NCBI GenBank assembly: GCA_002423615.1
Contig: DIKO01000055.1
Coordinates: forward strand, 13,335 to 43,850
Reading direction: 5' to 3'
Source: Desulfobacteraceae bacterium UBA5616
GTDB taxonomy: Bacteria > Desulfobacterota > Desulfobacteria > Desulfobacterales > UBA5616
DNA: 30,516 nucleotides
This document shows, piece after piece, positions 23,288 through 30,516 of the stretch (the stretch's first letter is position 1; every line of letters starts with the position of its first letter). The translations under genes and the position numbers were made by a program. The notes under the pieces were generated by a model that was given only the letters and a program-made list of their open reading frames with translations, searched no databases and was not told the origin of the DNA.

Positions 23288-24058
23288 CTATTTCAGGCCG
23301 ATAACAGCCGCAAACCTTCCCGTAAGGTTATTCTGCCGGTAGGAAAAGAATCGGTCTCCATGGCACTTGGTGCAGATGCCCCCGATTTCGATATTGGAAG
23401 CCGGCAAACCGGCATCCCTGAGCTGGTCCCGGGTCAAGGCCCAGAAATTAAAAAAAACCGAACGGTGTTTGTAGCCCCAGAGAGATTCGGGGATTTCCCG
23501 CCGGTAATTTACAAATTCAGCACAGCACGGCCCCAGGGACGGGCCCACTCCTGCGATGATATTACCGGGAAGGGACCCGAATCGTTCGGCCAGGACGGCG
23601 ACCGAACGGCCCACAATATTCTGGATGCTCCCCCGCCACCCGGAATGAACATTGGCCACCACTTTTCCAACCGGATCAAACAGGAAAACCGGCTGGCAAT
23701 CCGCCACCTGAATGGCTAGGGTTTTGCCCCTGACATCGGTGACCATGGCATCTCCCATTCCCGGACCGGCTTTTATGCCGTCTTTATCAGCTTCTTCACT
23801 GTCAATGACCAGCACTTCAGCGCCGTGGACCTGACGGGTGAAAATCAATTCGGCGTCATCCATGCAATGAGCGATGCGCTGTCGGTTGGCGGCAACGTTA
23901 TCCTCATTGTCCCCCAAACCGTAACCGACGTTTAAGCTGTCAAAGGGAGAAAGGCTTTTCCCGCCACTGCGGGTAAAAATACCGTGACGGACATCCGGGT
24001 AGGCCTCAAAGGCGGAAAACTGAAAAAAAGGAATCTCGTTTTTCTCCTGAATCAGCAT
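23288..24058 (-). CDS. pgeF: peptidoglycan editing factor PgeF (YfiH-type multicopper-oxidase-like / DUF152)
   Basis: This is a 256-residue protein of the family once called laccase or polyphenol oxidase YfiH. In E. coli PgeF removes misincorporated residues from UDP-MurNAc precursors, and relatives act on purine nucleosides. Metal and active-site residues are kept: His78 in R-Q-V-H-G, Cys121 in V-A-D-C-Q-P-V, His138 in V-H-S-G-W-R-G, and G-V-G-P-S-L-G-P-C-C later. GAGGGG lies five bases before the ATG. It is 12 bases after comF in the operon. The exact substrate here is not shown by sequence. Confidence 0.9.
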   Translation of the reverse strand: MLIQEKNEIPFFQFSAFEAYPDVRHGIFTRSGGKSLSPFDSLNVGYGLGDNEDNVAANRQRIAHCMDDAELIFTRQVHGAEVLVIDSEEADKDGIKAGPGMGDAMVTDVRGKTLAIQVADCQPVFLFDPVGKVVANVHSGWRGSIQNIVGRSVAVLAERFGSLPGNIIAGVGPSLGPCCAEFVNYRREIPESLWGYKHRSVFFNFWALTRDQLRDAGLPASNIEIGGICTKCHGDRFFSYRQNNLTGRFAAVIGLK

Positions 24059-24070
24059 CCTAACCCCTCT

Positions 24071-24916
24071 CTAAGCCCTTGCAAGGGTCAGCCCATGGAC
24101 CTCATCGGCGCCGGCTTGGATTAAAACCCGGGCGCATTCATTCATCGTGGCGCCGGTGGTATAGACATCATCCACCACCAGAATGCGTTTATCAACCACT
24201 TTCAGGGGATCCCCGACATAAAACACTTTTTGGATATTGGCCATCCGTTCATTCCGGTTCAACCCGGTCTGGGGTCGTGTCCATTTATGCCGGAAAAGGG
24301 TTTTGCAATCCACTGAGATGTTCTTTTGCGCAAACCCCAGGCTTTCTGAAAGTTCCGGCCATCGTTGAACCAGCAGGAACGACTGGTTGAAGCCCCGGTC
24401 CCGGAGACGTCTGGGATGAAGGGGTACCGGCATGACGGTGTCAATCTCTCCCCAATCCCATTGGGATAAAAAAAGTTGGAAAAGCATCCGTCCCAGGGGT
24501 CGGGCCAGTTGAATTTTCCCACTATATTTAAAGGCATGGATCAGATTCATGAACCGGCCCTCGTAAACTCCGAGAGATCTGGCTCTGGCAAGGGATTTCG
24601 GATGTTGGGCGCACCCCCGGCAAAGGTGATCTTCTCCCTGACGTGAATCGAACATCATTCCGCACCGGGTGCACAGCGGCGAATCAATGGGAACAAACCG
24701 GGAAGAGCAGTCCCCGCATAGAAACGGTGCCATTTCCCGTGCAAATCCGAGATCATCATCCGGATAAAGGAGTGGTTTTTCCTGCGGGTTCACTTCGAGA
24801 GCCGGATTTTCATGGTACAGAGACCCGCAGGTCAGGCACCGGGTCGGGAAAACCGCCTTTAAAACAGCACCGATGCTTCTTCGGAATCCTTTTTTAAAGC
24901 ATCCGGATTCGTTCAA
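24071..24916 (-). CDS. comF: ComF-family phosphoribosyltransferase-like protein
   Basis: The protein has an N-terminal zinc-ribbon part (C-L-T-C-G, C-G-D-C, C-T-R-C-G and C-R-G-C pairs) and a C-terminal type-I phosphoribosyltransferase fold. That fold includes V-P-L-H-P-R-R-L-R-D-R-G-F-N-Q-S and the PRPP-loop-like V-V-D-D-V-Y-T-T-G-A-T-M. ComF proteins act in DNA uptake in some bacteria and are of unknown function in others. I chose TTG at 24916 (281 residues) because GGAGG lies six bases before it. An upstream ATG at 24982 (303 residues) overlaps icd by 89 bases and has no ribosome site. With the TTG the overlap with icd is 23 bases. Confidence 0.85.
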   Translation of the reverse strand: MNESGCFKKGFRRSIGAVLKAVFPTRCLTCGSLYHENPALEVNPQEKPLLYPDDDLGFAREMAPFLCGDCSSRFVPIDSPLCTRCGMMFDSRQGEDHLCRGCAQHPKSLARARSLGVYEGRFMNLIHAFKYSGKIQLARPLGRMLFQLFLSQWDWGEIDTVMPVPLHPRRLRDRGFNQSFLLVQRWPELSESLGFAQKNISVDCKTLFRHKWTRPQTGLNRNERMANIQKVFYVGDPLKVVDKRILVVDDVYTTGATMNECARVLIQAGADEVHGLTLARA

Positions 24917-26123
24917 CAATGGCCTCCGCAAACACGGAACAGGCGACCGTTCTGGCCCTTTCCATCTGTCGCGCCAGATCATAGGTGACCACGCCGGCTT
25001 CGATGGTCAGTTGAATACCCCTCCATATCAACTCCGATGCTTTCCGCCATCCCATGTGTTCCAGCATCATGGCTCCGGACAAAATCAGGGAACCGGGATT
25101 GACCTTATCCTGATTGGCGTATTTGGGCGCAGTTCCATGGGTGGCCTCGAAAACCGCGGCTTTATCGCCGATATTGGCCCCCGGCGCCATGCCCAGCCCC
25201 CCCACCTGTGCCGTCAGGGCGTCGGAAATATAATCCCCGTTCAGGTTGGGCGTTGCAATGACATGGTATTCGTCGGGTCGCAACAGCACCTGTTGAAACA
25301 GCATGTCGGCAATGCGGTCCTTGATCACCACCCTGCCTTCCGACGTTTTTCCGCCGCCGTTCTCCATAATCTCCTGTTCGGTAATGACTTTTTTCCCGAA
25401 ATGTTCCGCGGCCGCCTCATACCCCCACCGGGCAAAGGCGCCTTCGGTGAACTTCATGATGTTGCCCTTGTGCATCAGGGTTACGCTGGGAAATCCGTTG
25501 TCAATGGCATACTGAACAGCCCTGACCACATGACGCTTGGTGTTGGCTTCGCTGATCGGCTTTATGCCGATGCCCGCATCAAGGGGGAGGGCAACCCCCA
25601 TTTCCTCTTTCAGGAAATTGATCACCCTGCGGGCTTCCCGGCTCCCGGCTTCCCATTCGATGCCCGCATAAACATCCTCGGTGTTCTCCCGGAACACGAC
25701 CATATTCACCAGTTCAGGCCGTTTCACGGGTGTCGGCACCGGATGGATATATTTGATGGGGCGAACACAGGAATAAAGGTCCAATTCCTGGCGAAGGGCC
25801 ACGTTGATACTGCGGATACCTTTGCCTACCGGTGTTGTCAACGGGCCTTTAATGGCCACCACACAGGACCTTATGGCGTCGAGGGTCGCTTCCGGCAGCC
25901 AGGTTCCGGTCTCTTCAAATGCTTTTTCTCCGGCCAGAACCTCAAGCCAGGATATGGCCCTTTTTCCGTCAAAGGCCTTTTCCACAGCCCCGTCAATGAC
26001 CTTCCTCGCGGCTCTCCAGATGTCCGGGCCGGTTCCGTCTCCTTCAATAAAAGGAATCATCGGCTGGTCCGGCACATTCAGCGTTTGATCCTGGTTTACG
26101 GTAATCCGCCTGGTTTCCGACAT
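24894..26123 (-). CDS. icd: NADP-dependent isocitrate dehydrogenase
   Basis: This TCA-cycle enzyme oxidatively decarboxylates isocitrate to 2-oxoglutarate. From ATG 26123 it has 409 residues, like E. coli Icd (416). GGAGG lies 11 bases before it; an in-frame start 84 bases upstream would add a tail not typical of the family. Substrate residues are kept: Ser105, Asn107 and Arg111 in G-I-R-S-I-N-V-A-L-R-Q-E. Ser105 matches the serine phosphorylated by IDH kinase in E. coli. The coenzyme segment H-G-T-A-P-K-Y-A-N-Q-D matches NADP-type enzymes. It follows rlmB by 91 bases. In a sulfate reducer it could serve biosynthesis or an oxidative cycle. Confidence 0.96.
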   Translation of the reverse strand: MSETRRITVNQDQTLNVPDQPMIPFIEGDGTGPDIWRAARKVIDGAVEKAFDGKRAISWLEVLAGEKAFEETGTWLPEATLDAIRSCVVAIKGPLTTPVGKGIRSINVALRQELDLYSCVRPIKYIHPVPTPVKRPELVNMVVFRENTEDVYAGIEWEAGSREARRVINFLKEEMGVALPLDAGIGIKPISEANTKRHVVRAVQYAIDNGFPSVTLMHKGNIMKFTEGAFARWGYEAAAEHFGKKVITEQEIMENGGGKTSEGRVVIKDRIADMLFQQVLLRPDEYHVIATPNLNGDYISDALTAQVGGLGMAPGANIGDKAAVFEATHGTAPKYANQDKVNPGSLILSGAMMLEHMGWRKASELIWRGIQLTIEAGVVTYDLARQMERARTVACSVFAEAIVERIRML

Positions 26124-26214
26124 GGTTTCACCACCCTCCGGTTTCCCGCCTTTGCGGGAATGGTTTTCTGTTGATGATTTCATCAGGGCTGGACCGGATA
26201 AAATCACGTTTTTT

Positions 26215-26964
26215 TTATAGGGCCCGTCTCTGGCGAAAAGCCTCGTACATCACCACGGCAGCGGCAACCGAGGCATTTAAGGAGTTAAACCCCCCTGTCT
26301 GGGGAATGGAAATCAGCCCGTCGCAGTTTTTTTTCACCAGCGGTCTGATTCCCTGATCCTCGCCGCCGATGACAATCCCCAAAGGCCCGGTCAAGTCTGT
26401 TGCATACAGAGGCATTTCCCCCATGCGATCCAGTCCCAGAATCCACAATCCATCTTTTTTCAATTGCTGGATTGCATTCACCAGGTTCGTGACCCGACAG
26501 ACGGGCATATGCTCCAGGGCCCCCGCCGATGAGCGGGATACGGCCGGTGTAGGACCTGCCGACCGGTCTTTGGGAATAACAATGCCGTTCATCCCGGCGC
26601 AAAGGGCCGTCCTGATGATTGCCCCGAGGTTCTGGGGGTCCTCGATATGATCCAGCAACAAAACAAAGGGACCACGGGTTTTGTTTCCCGACCCGATCAG
26701 CGTGGAGAGCCCTGTGAATGGATATTGCCCCACCCTGGCCGCAACACCCTGATGGGCATCGGTTCCGGCAAGGGACTTCAATTTTTCCGCATTGATCCGG
26801 CGTACCGGAACATTGCGCTTTTCCGCCATACCGGCGATTTTGTCCAACCGCCTTGAATCCTTATCTCCTGAAAGAAAGAGCTCAACAAACTCCCTTCTGA
26901 AAGATTTAAGGGCTTCCCCCACGGAATGAATGCCGAACAGGATTTCGGTTTTCGCCATCTCCAC
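26215..26964 (-). CDS. rlmB: 23S rRNA 2'-O-ribose methyltransferase RlmB (SpoU family)
   Basis: This is a SPOUT-class methyltransferase of about 249 residues, likely acting on G2251 of 23S rRNA. The N-terminal substrate-binding domain begins F-G-I-H-S-V-G-E-A-L. The catalytic knot has D-H-I-E-D-P-Q-N-L-G-A-I-I-R-T (motif 1), G-I-V-I-G-G-E-D-Q-G-I-R (motif 2) and I-P-Q-T-G-G-F-N-S-L-N-A-S-V-A (motif 3). The start could be GTG 26964 or ATG 26958; the ribosome site is unclear for both. It lies five bases after gmk. Confidence 0.93.
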   Translation of the reverse strand: MEMAKTEILFGIHSVGEALKSFRREFVELFLSGDKDSRRLDKIAGMAEKRNVPVRRINAEKLKSLAGTDAHQGVAARVGQYPFTGLSTLIGSGNKTRGPFVLLLDHIEDPQNLGAIIRTALCAGMNGIVIPKDRSAGPTPAVSRSSAGALEHMPVCRVTNLVNAIQQLKKDGLWILGLDRMGEMPLYATDLTGPLGIVIGGEDQGIRPLVKKNCDGLISIPQTGGFNSLNASVAAAVVMYEAFRQRRAL

Positions 26965-26969
26965 CGTTT

Positions 26970-27581
26970 TTACACAACAGGGCCGGTCCCGGCGGACCTC
27001 ACCACTGAAATAAGTTCATCCAGCGCCTTGTTCAGGCAGTCATTGACGATAATGTACTGATAGAGGCCGCTCTGAGCCATTTCCGCCCCGGCATTGGAAA
27101 GACGTTTTTCAATCACATCGGGGCTGTCCGTTCCCCGCAGCTGCATTCGCTCCCTAAGCGCATCAAAGGAGGGCGGCATGATAAAAATGGTGATGCTTTC
27201 AGGATATCGTTTTGAAATCTTTTTTGCGCCCTGAACATCGATGTCCAGGAGTACGTCTTTTCCCGCGGCCAATTGGTCATTCAGATATTTGGCGTCGGTC
27301 CCGTAATAATGATCATGTACCAGTGCCCACTCCGCCCACTCATCCTTTTGGATGGATCTGAGAAATTCCTCCCTGGAAACAAAGAAATAATCCTTCCCGT
27401 GCGTTTCTCCGGGACGCGGGCTCCTTGTGGTGGTGGACACGGAATACGCCATCCCTTTAAAGTGCTTCAGCAGTGCCCTGCACAGGGTCGTCTTTCCGGC
27501 CCCTGAGGGAGCGGAAAGGATAAAAAGTCTTCCTGTCTGCTTCACTGTTGAATGAAATGGGGTTTCAGCGTTCCGGGGCAT
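26970..27581 (-). CDS. gmk: guanylate kinase
   Basis: Gmk phosphorylates GMP to GDP. From ATG 27581 it has 203 residues. The P-loop is S-A-P-S-G-A-G-K-T (23-31); the GMP-binding region includes R-S-P-R-P-G-E and G-K-D-Y-F-F-V. The ATG overlaps the remA stop (T-G-A-T-G), which supports this start over the TTG just before it. It lies between remA and rlmB, a frequent arrangement. Confidence 0.97.
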   Translation of the reverse strand: MPRNAETPFHSTVKQTGRLFILSAPSGAGKTTLCRALLKHFKGMAYSVSTTTRSPRPGETHGKDYFFVSREEFLRSIQKDEWAEWALVHDHYYGTDAKYLNDQLAAGKDVLLDIDVQGAKKISKRYPESITIFIMPPSFDALRERMQLRGTDSPDVIEKRLSNAGAEMAQSGLYQYIIVNDCLNKALDELISVVRSAGTGPVV

Positions 27582-27859
27582 CAAGGCTTCTCCGGAGATT
27601 TGTTTTCCAGTAATTTAATGTCGATGAACCGCTGTGAAACCGTTTCCGCCTGAATGGCCGAAAGGACAATATGGTTGCTGTCCATGACGATGATGGAACG
27701 GGTCCGCCTGCCATGGGTGGCGTCGATCAGCCGTTTTTCCTTTTTTGCTTCATCTTTCAACCGTTTCATCGGTGCCGAATTGGGGGAAACAATGGCCAGT
27801 ACCCGTTCAGCCACGACGGTGCTGCCGTGACCGATATTCAGCAACAGATTTTTTTCCAT
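27581..27859 (-). CDS. remA: RemA-family (DUF370) DNA-binding regulator
   Basis: This small protein of 92 residues begins M-E-K-N-L-L-L-N-I-G-H-G-S and contains A-I-V-S-P-N-S-A-P and D-A-T-H-G-R-R-T-R-S-I-I-V-M, the hallmark segments of DUF370/RemA. In Bacillus RemA activates biofilm-matrix genes as a ring-forming DNA-binding protein; its role in Desulfobacterota is unknown. I chose ATG 27859 because a G-rich ribosome site (GGGGAGGGGG) precedes it. An upstream start at 27913 gives an N-terminus unlike the family. It sits between yicC and gmk, as in many bacteria. Confidence 0.92.
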   Translation of the reverse strand: MEKNLLLNIGHGSTVVAERVLAIVSPNSAPMKRLKDEAKKEKRLIDATHGRRTRSIIVMDSNHIVLSAIQAETVSQRFIDIKLLENKSPEKP

Positions 27860-27918
27860 CCGCCCCCTCCCCTGATGCATACATTGAAACCGGCGCCCAA
27901 AAATAAGGAACACCTTTT

Positions 27919-28803
27919 TTATTCTACATTCTGGACCTGTTCCCGGATTTTTTCCAGCTCCGATTTTACCGTCACGATCAGATGGGACAGTTCCGCGTTC
28001 CCCACTTTCGACCCCATGGTGTTGAATTCACGGTTAAACTCCTGAAGCAGAAAATTAAGCTTTCGGCCCGCGGGTTCCTCTTCCGCCATCAATGCCCGGA
28101 ACTGTTCGATGTGGCTTTTGGCACGGGTAATTTCCTCGGAAATGTCGCTTCTATCCGCCAGAAGCGCGGCTTCCTGGGCGATCCGTGCCGGGTCCAGGTC
28201 CACCATGCCCTGGGTCAGGGCAGAGATGCGTTCCTTGAGGCGGTCCTGGTAAAATTCCAACTGACCCCTGGTTCTTTCCTCAATTTCCCGGAGGACCCCG
28301 GCGATGCCTTCCAATCTTTGGGAAAAATCCCCGGCCATGAATTCCCCCTCTTTTTTTCTCATGCGATCATGGCCCGTTAAGGCTGCATCCAGGCAATCCC
28401 GGACAGAGGGCCAGACGCTCTCAACAAGAGTTTCGCTTACATCCGCGGGCATAATAATATCCCCTGCCCTTGCCAAAAGCTCCAGCGATGGCTTTCCTTC
28501 AAGGTCCAGTTGGTTCTTCAACCTGAAAAGCGCGTTGTAATAGGCACTGGCTTTCGCCATGTGGATATCGTAACGGCAGGCCTCTTCGGATTCGTCGATG
28601 ATCCGGATCCGGATCTCGACCCGACCCCTGGAAATTTTCTCGGCAACCGCCTCCTTTATCTTCTCCTCCAGAATCTGGTATCCATGCGGGATGCGGAGGA
28701 CAACATCCAGATTGCGGCTGTTATAGGAGCGGATTTCAATCTGGACGGTCAACCGCTGCCTGATCTCCTCCGCCGAGGAAAACCCGGTCATGCTGTATAT
28801 CAT
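27919..28803 (-). CDS. yicC: YicC family endoribonuclease-like protein
   Basis: This is a 294-residue protein with the YicC N-terminal signature M-I-Y-S-M-T-G-F-S-S, then E-I-R-S-Y-N-S-R-N-L-D-V, and the DUF1732 C-terminus (L-N-F-L-L-Q-E-F-N-R-E-F-N-T-M-G-S-K). E. coli YicC is an endoribonuclease that affects small-RNA decay, so an RNase role is likely. It is the first of the core yicC-remA-gmk set, 46 bases after the DUF4416 gene. The ribosome site is modest (GGAAG, seven bases before the ATG). Confidence 0.93.
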   Translation of the reverse strand: MIYSMTGFSSAEEIRQRLTVQIEIRSYNSRNLDVVLRIPHGYQILEEKIKEAVAEKISRGRVEIRIRIIDESEEACRYDIHMAKASAYYNALFRLKNQLDLEGKPSLELLARAGDIIMPADVSETLVESVWPSVRDCLDAALTGHDRMRKKEGEFMAGDFSQRLEGIAGVLREIEERTRGQLEFYQDRLKERISALTQGMVDLDPARIAQEAALLADRSDISEEITRAKSHIEQFRALMAEEEPAGRKLNFLLQEFNREFNTMGSKVGNAELSHLIVTVKSELEKIREQVQNVE

Positions 28804-28849
28804 ATCCTGCTTCCATTGTTATGGATTTCGGGGTATTTCCCTTGAATCC

Positions 28850-29407
28850 CTATTTCCGATTTGTAAAAACATCTTGATTTTCATGGAATTTAAGATCTAT
28901 TTTATATTTTTCCCGGATTTTTTCGAGAACACCCGTGATTTTGTCACCGGCATAATCCGGATAGGTCCACGGGAGAACCCGGTACTGCCCCCTGGAATAG
29001 ATCAAGGTTAAATCAGCGTAAATGCCCTGGCCGATATAGATCCGGTGAGAAAAATTTTTCCCCGTGGCCAGCACGAAGCGTTCCATCAGCAGGTATCCCG
29101 GATCGATATTCACCCGGCGCAGGTGATCTTCGGAAAATTGTTCTTCAATACCATTCGTCGCGATCTTGATATCCGGAAGGTCAGACTGGCGGATTAAGGA
29201 TTTAAATGCCAGCAACCGCCTTGCCAGGGGGCCTCCCATTTCCTTTTCATAATAATCGGTATAACCGAATTCAAACCAGGGGCTGATCAAATCCGGAGGC
29301 CCGAACCGATGCGCCAGTTCACGGATGATGCCTCCGGCCAATCTTCCGTCCTTCAGGAGGAAGCCGATCACCAGTTTGGCCGGCTTTGGGGGAAGCGGCC
29401 TGCTCAT
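28850..29407 (-). CDS. DUF4416 family protein
   Basis: This is a 185-residue soluble protein opening with a P-P-K-P-A-K-L-V-I-G-F-L stretch. It carries F-G-Y-T-D-Y-Y-E-K-E-M-G, N-I-D-P-G-Y-L, K-N-F-S-H-R-I-Y-I-G and L-P-W-T-Y-P-D-Y. These match what I know of DUF4416, a family found mainly in Desulfobacterota and some thermophiles with no known function. The ATG follows the Trm112 stop directly (TGA-ATG), so the two are co-translated. Confidence 0.8.
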   Translation of the reverse strand: MSRPLPPKPAKLVIGFLLKDGRLAGGIIRELAHRFGPPDLISPWFEFGYTDYYEKEMGGPLARRLLAFKSLIRQSDLPDIKIATNGIEEQFSEDHLRRVNIDPGYLLMERFVLATGKNFSHRIYIGQGIYADLTLIYSRGQYRVLPWTYPDYAGDKITGVLEKIREKYKIDLKFHENQDVFTNRK

Positions 29408-29584
29408 TCATCCAATGCCTATGGGTTTTGCCTCGTCAATCAGCATAATGGGAATATCGTCCCGGATTTCATACAGCAGCCTGCACTTTTCGCACACCAA
29501 TCCGTCTCGAGCCTCATTGAGATGGATTTCCCCCTTGCACTTCGGGCATGCCAGAATGTCCAGCAACTCCTGACGGATGCTCAT
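29408..29584 (-). CDS. Trm112-family zinc-ribbon protein
   Basis: This is a 58-residue protein beginning M-S-I-R-Q-E-L-L-D-I-L-A. It has two cysteine pairs, Cys13-P-K-Cys16 and Cys31-E-K-Cys34, and the family end (Y-E-I-R-D-D-I-P-I-M-L). Trm112-like proteins are small activating partners of methyltransferases in eukaryotes and archaea; bacterial members are less studied, and no partner methyltransferase is evident beyond rlmB downstream. A G-rich stretch (GGGGGAT) lies about five bases before the ATG. It heads the minus-strand operon running toward pyrK. Confidence 0.85.
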   Translation of the reverse strand: MSIRQELLDILACPKCKGEIHLNEARDGLVCEKCRLLYEIRDDIPIMLIDEAKPIGIG

Positions 29585-29626
29585 GACCTATCCCCCGATC
29601 TTTTTCAGGATCATTATCCAGAAGAT

Positions 29627-29656
29627 GTAATATCCCGGATTTTATTTTGTTATCAA
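29627..29656 (-). promoter_or_regulatory. candidate promoter for the Trm112-DUF4416-yicC operon
   Basis: On the minus strand TTGATA (29651-29656) is followed after 18 bases by TATTAC (29627-29632). Transcription would start near 29620, about 36 bases before the Trm112 ATG. Confidence 0.45.
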
Positions 29657-29772
29657 TGATATTCCAATTGTTCGGCGCGTAAGGATGTTCACTGTTAGAA
29701 CCATAACGCTGGCTTATATGTCATTTCCGCCGCCTTTGCAATCGCTTTGCGGTCCGGCAATGGCGCCACGTG

Positions 29773-29820
29773 GAAACCGCCGTTGGGGCAACCCAAAGCG
29801 GCGGTTTCGGTATTTTTTAA
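29773..29820 (+). terminator. GNRA-capped hairpin followed by a plus-strand T-tract
   Basis: GAAACCGCCG (29773-29782) pairs perfectly with 29799-29808. An inner TTGGG/CCCAA stem follows across a two-base bulge, with a GCAA loop (GNRA type). The sequence then reads GGTATTTTTTAA on the plus strand, a good intrinsic-terminator tail. On the minus strand the tail has no T-run. No plus-strand protein gene lies upstream, so this may end an unannotated RNA. Confidence 0.6.
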
Positions 29821-29834
29821 CCTTTCCGGAACAC

Positions 29835-29857
29835 TCGGCTGAAAGAGCCGATTTTTT
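29835..29857 (+). terminator. second plus-strand intrinsic terminator
   Basis: TCGGCT (29835-29840), a five-base loop and AGCCGA (29846-29851) are followed at once by six T residues. It is 26 bases after the first hairpin and faces the same way. It ends ten bases before the convergent flavodoxin stop, so it would stop plus-strand transcription from entering that gene. Confidence 0.6.
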
Positions 29858-29866
29858 AACGGTGCA

Positions 29867-30313
29867 TTATTCCTTGAATTTTTCGCCGATGGCTTTCCCA
29901 TAATCCTGACAGGCCTTCGTACCTTCCCCTGTTTCGATCACGGCTTCCTTTAAACTCAACGGGCCCAGATCCACCATGTCCATTTTATAAACAAATTGCA
30001 TGGTGTCAAAAATCATGGGGGCCGACTCCCCGCTGTGAGTGAAGGAACCGAAGGCTCCGCCGATTTTTCCAACCAAATTCAAATTCTGGGCCAAAAATAA
30101 AAAAGTTTTCATCCCGGCCGTCATATCCCTGTGATAGGTCGGGCAGCCGAACACATACCCATCGTAACCTTCCATGTCCTTTTCCGTTTTAATGGCTGAA
30201 ATTTTGACGATTTCCGCAATCTTTCCCTGCATCCGGATGCCCTCGGCGATGTACTGGGCCATCTTTTCCGTCTTTCCCGTCCTGCTGGTATAACCCACCA
30301 TTACTCTTTTCAT
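29867..30313 (-). CDS. flavodoxin-like FMN-binding protein
   Basis: This is a 148-residue protein with the flavodoxin fold. The FMN-phosphate loop is T9-S-R-T-G-K-T (9-15), followed by V-F-G-C-P-T-Y-H (53-60) and a third FMN contact G-S-F-T-H-S-G-E (88-95). It probably carries electrons or acts as a small NAD(P)H-linked quinone or flavin reductase. I chose ATG 30313 because GGAGGG lies six bases before it; an earlier start at 30352 adds residues with no family support. It is transcribed alone. Confidence 0.88.
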   Translation of the reverse strand: MKRVMVGYTSRTGKTEKMAQYIAEGIRMQGKIAEIVKISAIKTEKDMEGYDGYVFGCPTYHRDMTAGMKTFLFLAQNLNLVGKIGGAFGSFTHSGESAPMIFDTMQFVYKMDMVDLGPLSLKEAVIETGEGTKACQDYGKAIGEKFKE

Positions 30314-30516
30314 TTTAAGCCCTCCATTTGATCGGTTGAAATTGAATACCACGGATGATCATTGTCTGTTGTTTCATGTAAATTCATTGGATCTGCCGGG
30401 TTATTGCTTCCGCTTTCTTTCTATCAAGAATTGTGCCAGATTTGATATTTCTTCTGGCAATCATTTAACTCTTATGATATCAATTGATTAAGACACAAAT
30501 ACCCTGGGTTTATCCC
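30314..30516. other. flavodoxin upstream region
   Basis: No gene is visible here. The minus strand contains TGGCAC and TTGAT (30423-30438) spaced like a sigma-54 promoter, but the key -12 GC is GA, so it is only a weak candidate. A ten-base palindrome ATCAATTGAT lies further up (from about 30480). Confidence 0.4.

Noticed and set aside
24873..26174. 433-codon open frame on the plus strand
   Set aside because: It lies antisense to icd, which is a clear full-length gene with all its catalytic motifs. The antisense protein has no recognisable domain and is rich in His, Gly and Arg as expected from a shadow frame.
29695..29901. 68-codon minus-strand frame downstream of the flavodoxin gene
   Set aside because: It begins inside the flavodoxin coding region in another frame, crosses both hairpins, lacks a ribosome site and has no recognisable domain.
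30423..30438. Sigma-54 promoter for the flavodoxin
   Set aside because: The -24 element TGGCAC is good, but the -12 element reads TTGAT in place of TTGCA. No activator site is apparent. Too weak to assert.

Overview
The window looks like ordinary chromosome from a Desulfobacterota (deltaproteobacterial) organism, probably Desulfobacterales-like. That is inferred from protein style, the rpsF-rpsR-DUF2232-rplI-dnaB order, a YicC-RemA-Gmk cluster with DUF4416 and Trm112 proteins, a GlcD-type oxidase, and an F0 ATP synthase cluster separated from F1. I saw no insertion sequence, prophage, CRISPR array, rRNA or tRNA. Coding is dense with mixed strands, and the AT-rich gaps are intergenic.

Left (1-6.9 kb, minus strand): a Cus-type Cu(I)/Ag(I) efflux operon. 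It runs from an outer-membrane TolC-like lipoprotein (CusC) through a periplasmic adaptor with three heavy-metal-binding modules (CusB) to an enlarged RND pump that keeps the methionine triad (CusA). A CBS-domain gene cut by the window edge follows. A 390-bp AT-rich gap (6887-7274) separates it from a small secreted helix-hairpin-helix protein with its own strong promoter.

Centre-left (7.7-14.3 kb, plus strand): rpsF, rpsR, a DUF2232 membrane protein, rplI, dnaB, hflX, an inositol monophosphatase and a 65-residue four-cysteine protein, largely one transcription unit. A hairpin in the rpsF leader resembles the S6:S18 autoregulatory element. On the opposite strand lie a GlcD-type FAD oxidase and, just upstream of it, a DnaA-family gene. 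The DnaA-like protein departs from the consensus at most of its ATPase and DNA-recognition signature residues and is the most unusual protein here. It is divergent from uvrA across a 586-bp AT-rich spacer.

Right (20.5-30.5 kb, minus strand): atpZ-atpI-atpB-atpE (F0 only). Upstream of that is a long, tightly packed housekeeping run: Trm112, DUF4416, yicC, remA, gmk, rlmB, icd, comF, pgeF, pyrK. A flavodoxin-like gene lies at the far right. Between flavodoxin and Trm112, two hairpins with plus-strand T-tracts, one with a GNRA loop, suggest an unannotated plus-strand RNA.

The genes are mostly housekeeping: translation, replication and repair, energy coupling, nucleotide metabolism, the TCA cycle and metal resistance. 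The points most worth checking are the aberrant DnaA paralogue, the candidate RNA near 29.7 kb, the metal-module-rich CusB with its enlarged CusA, the metalloprotease-like N-terminal domain of HflX, and the ion-binding signature of the c subunit.
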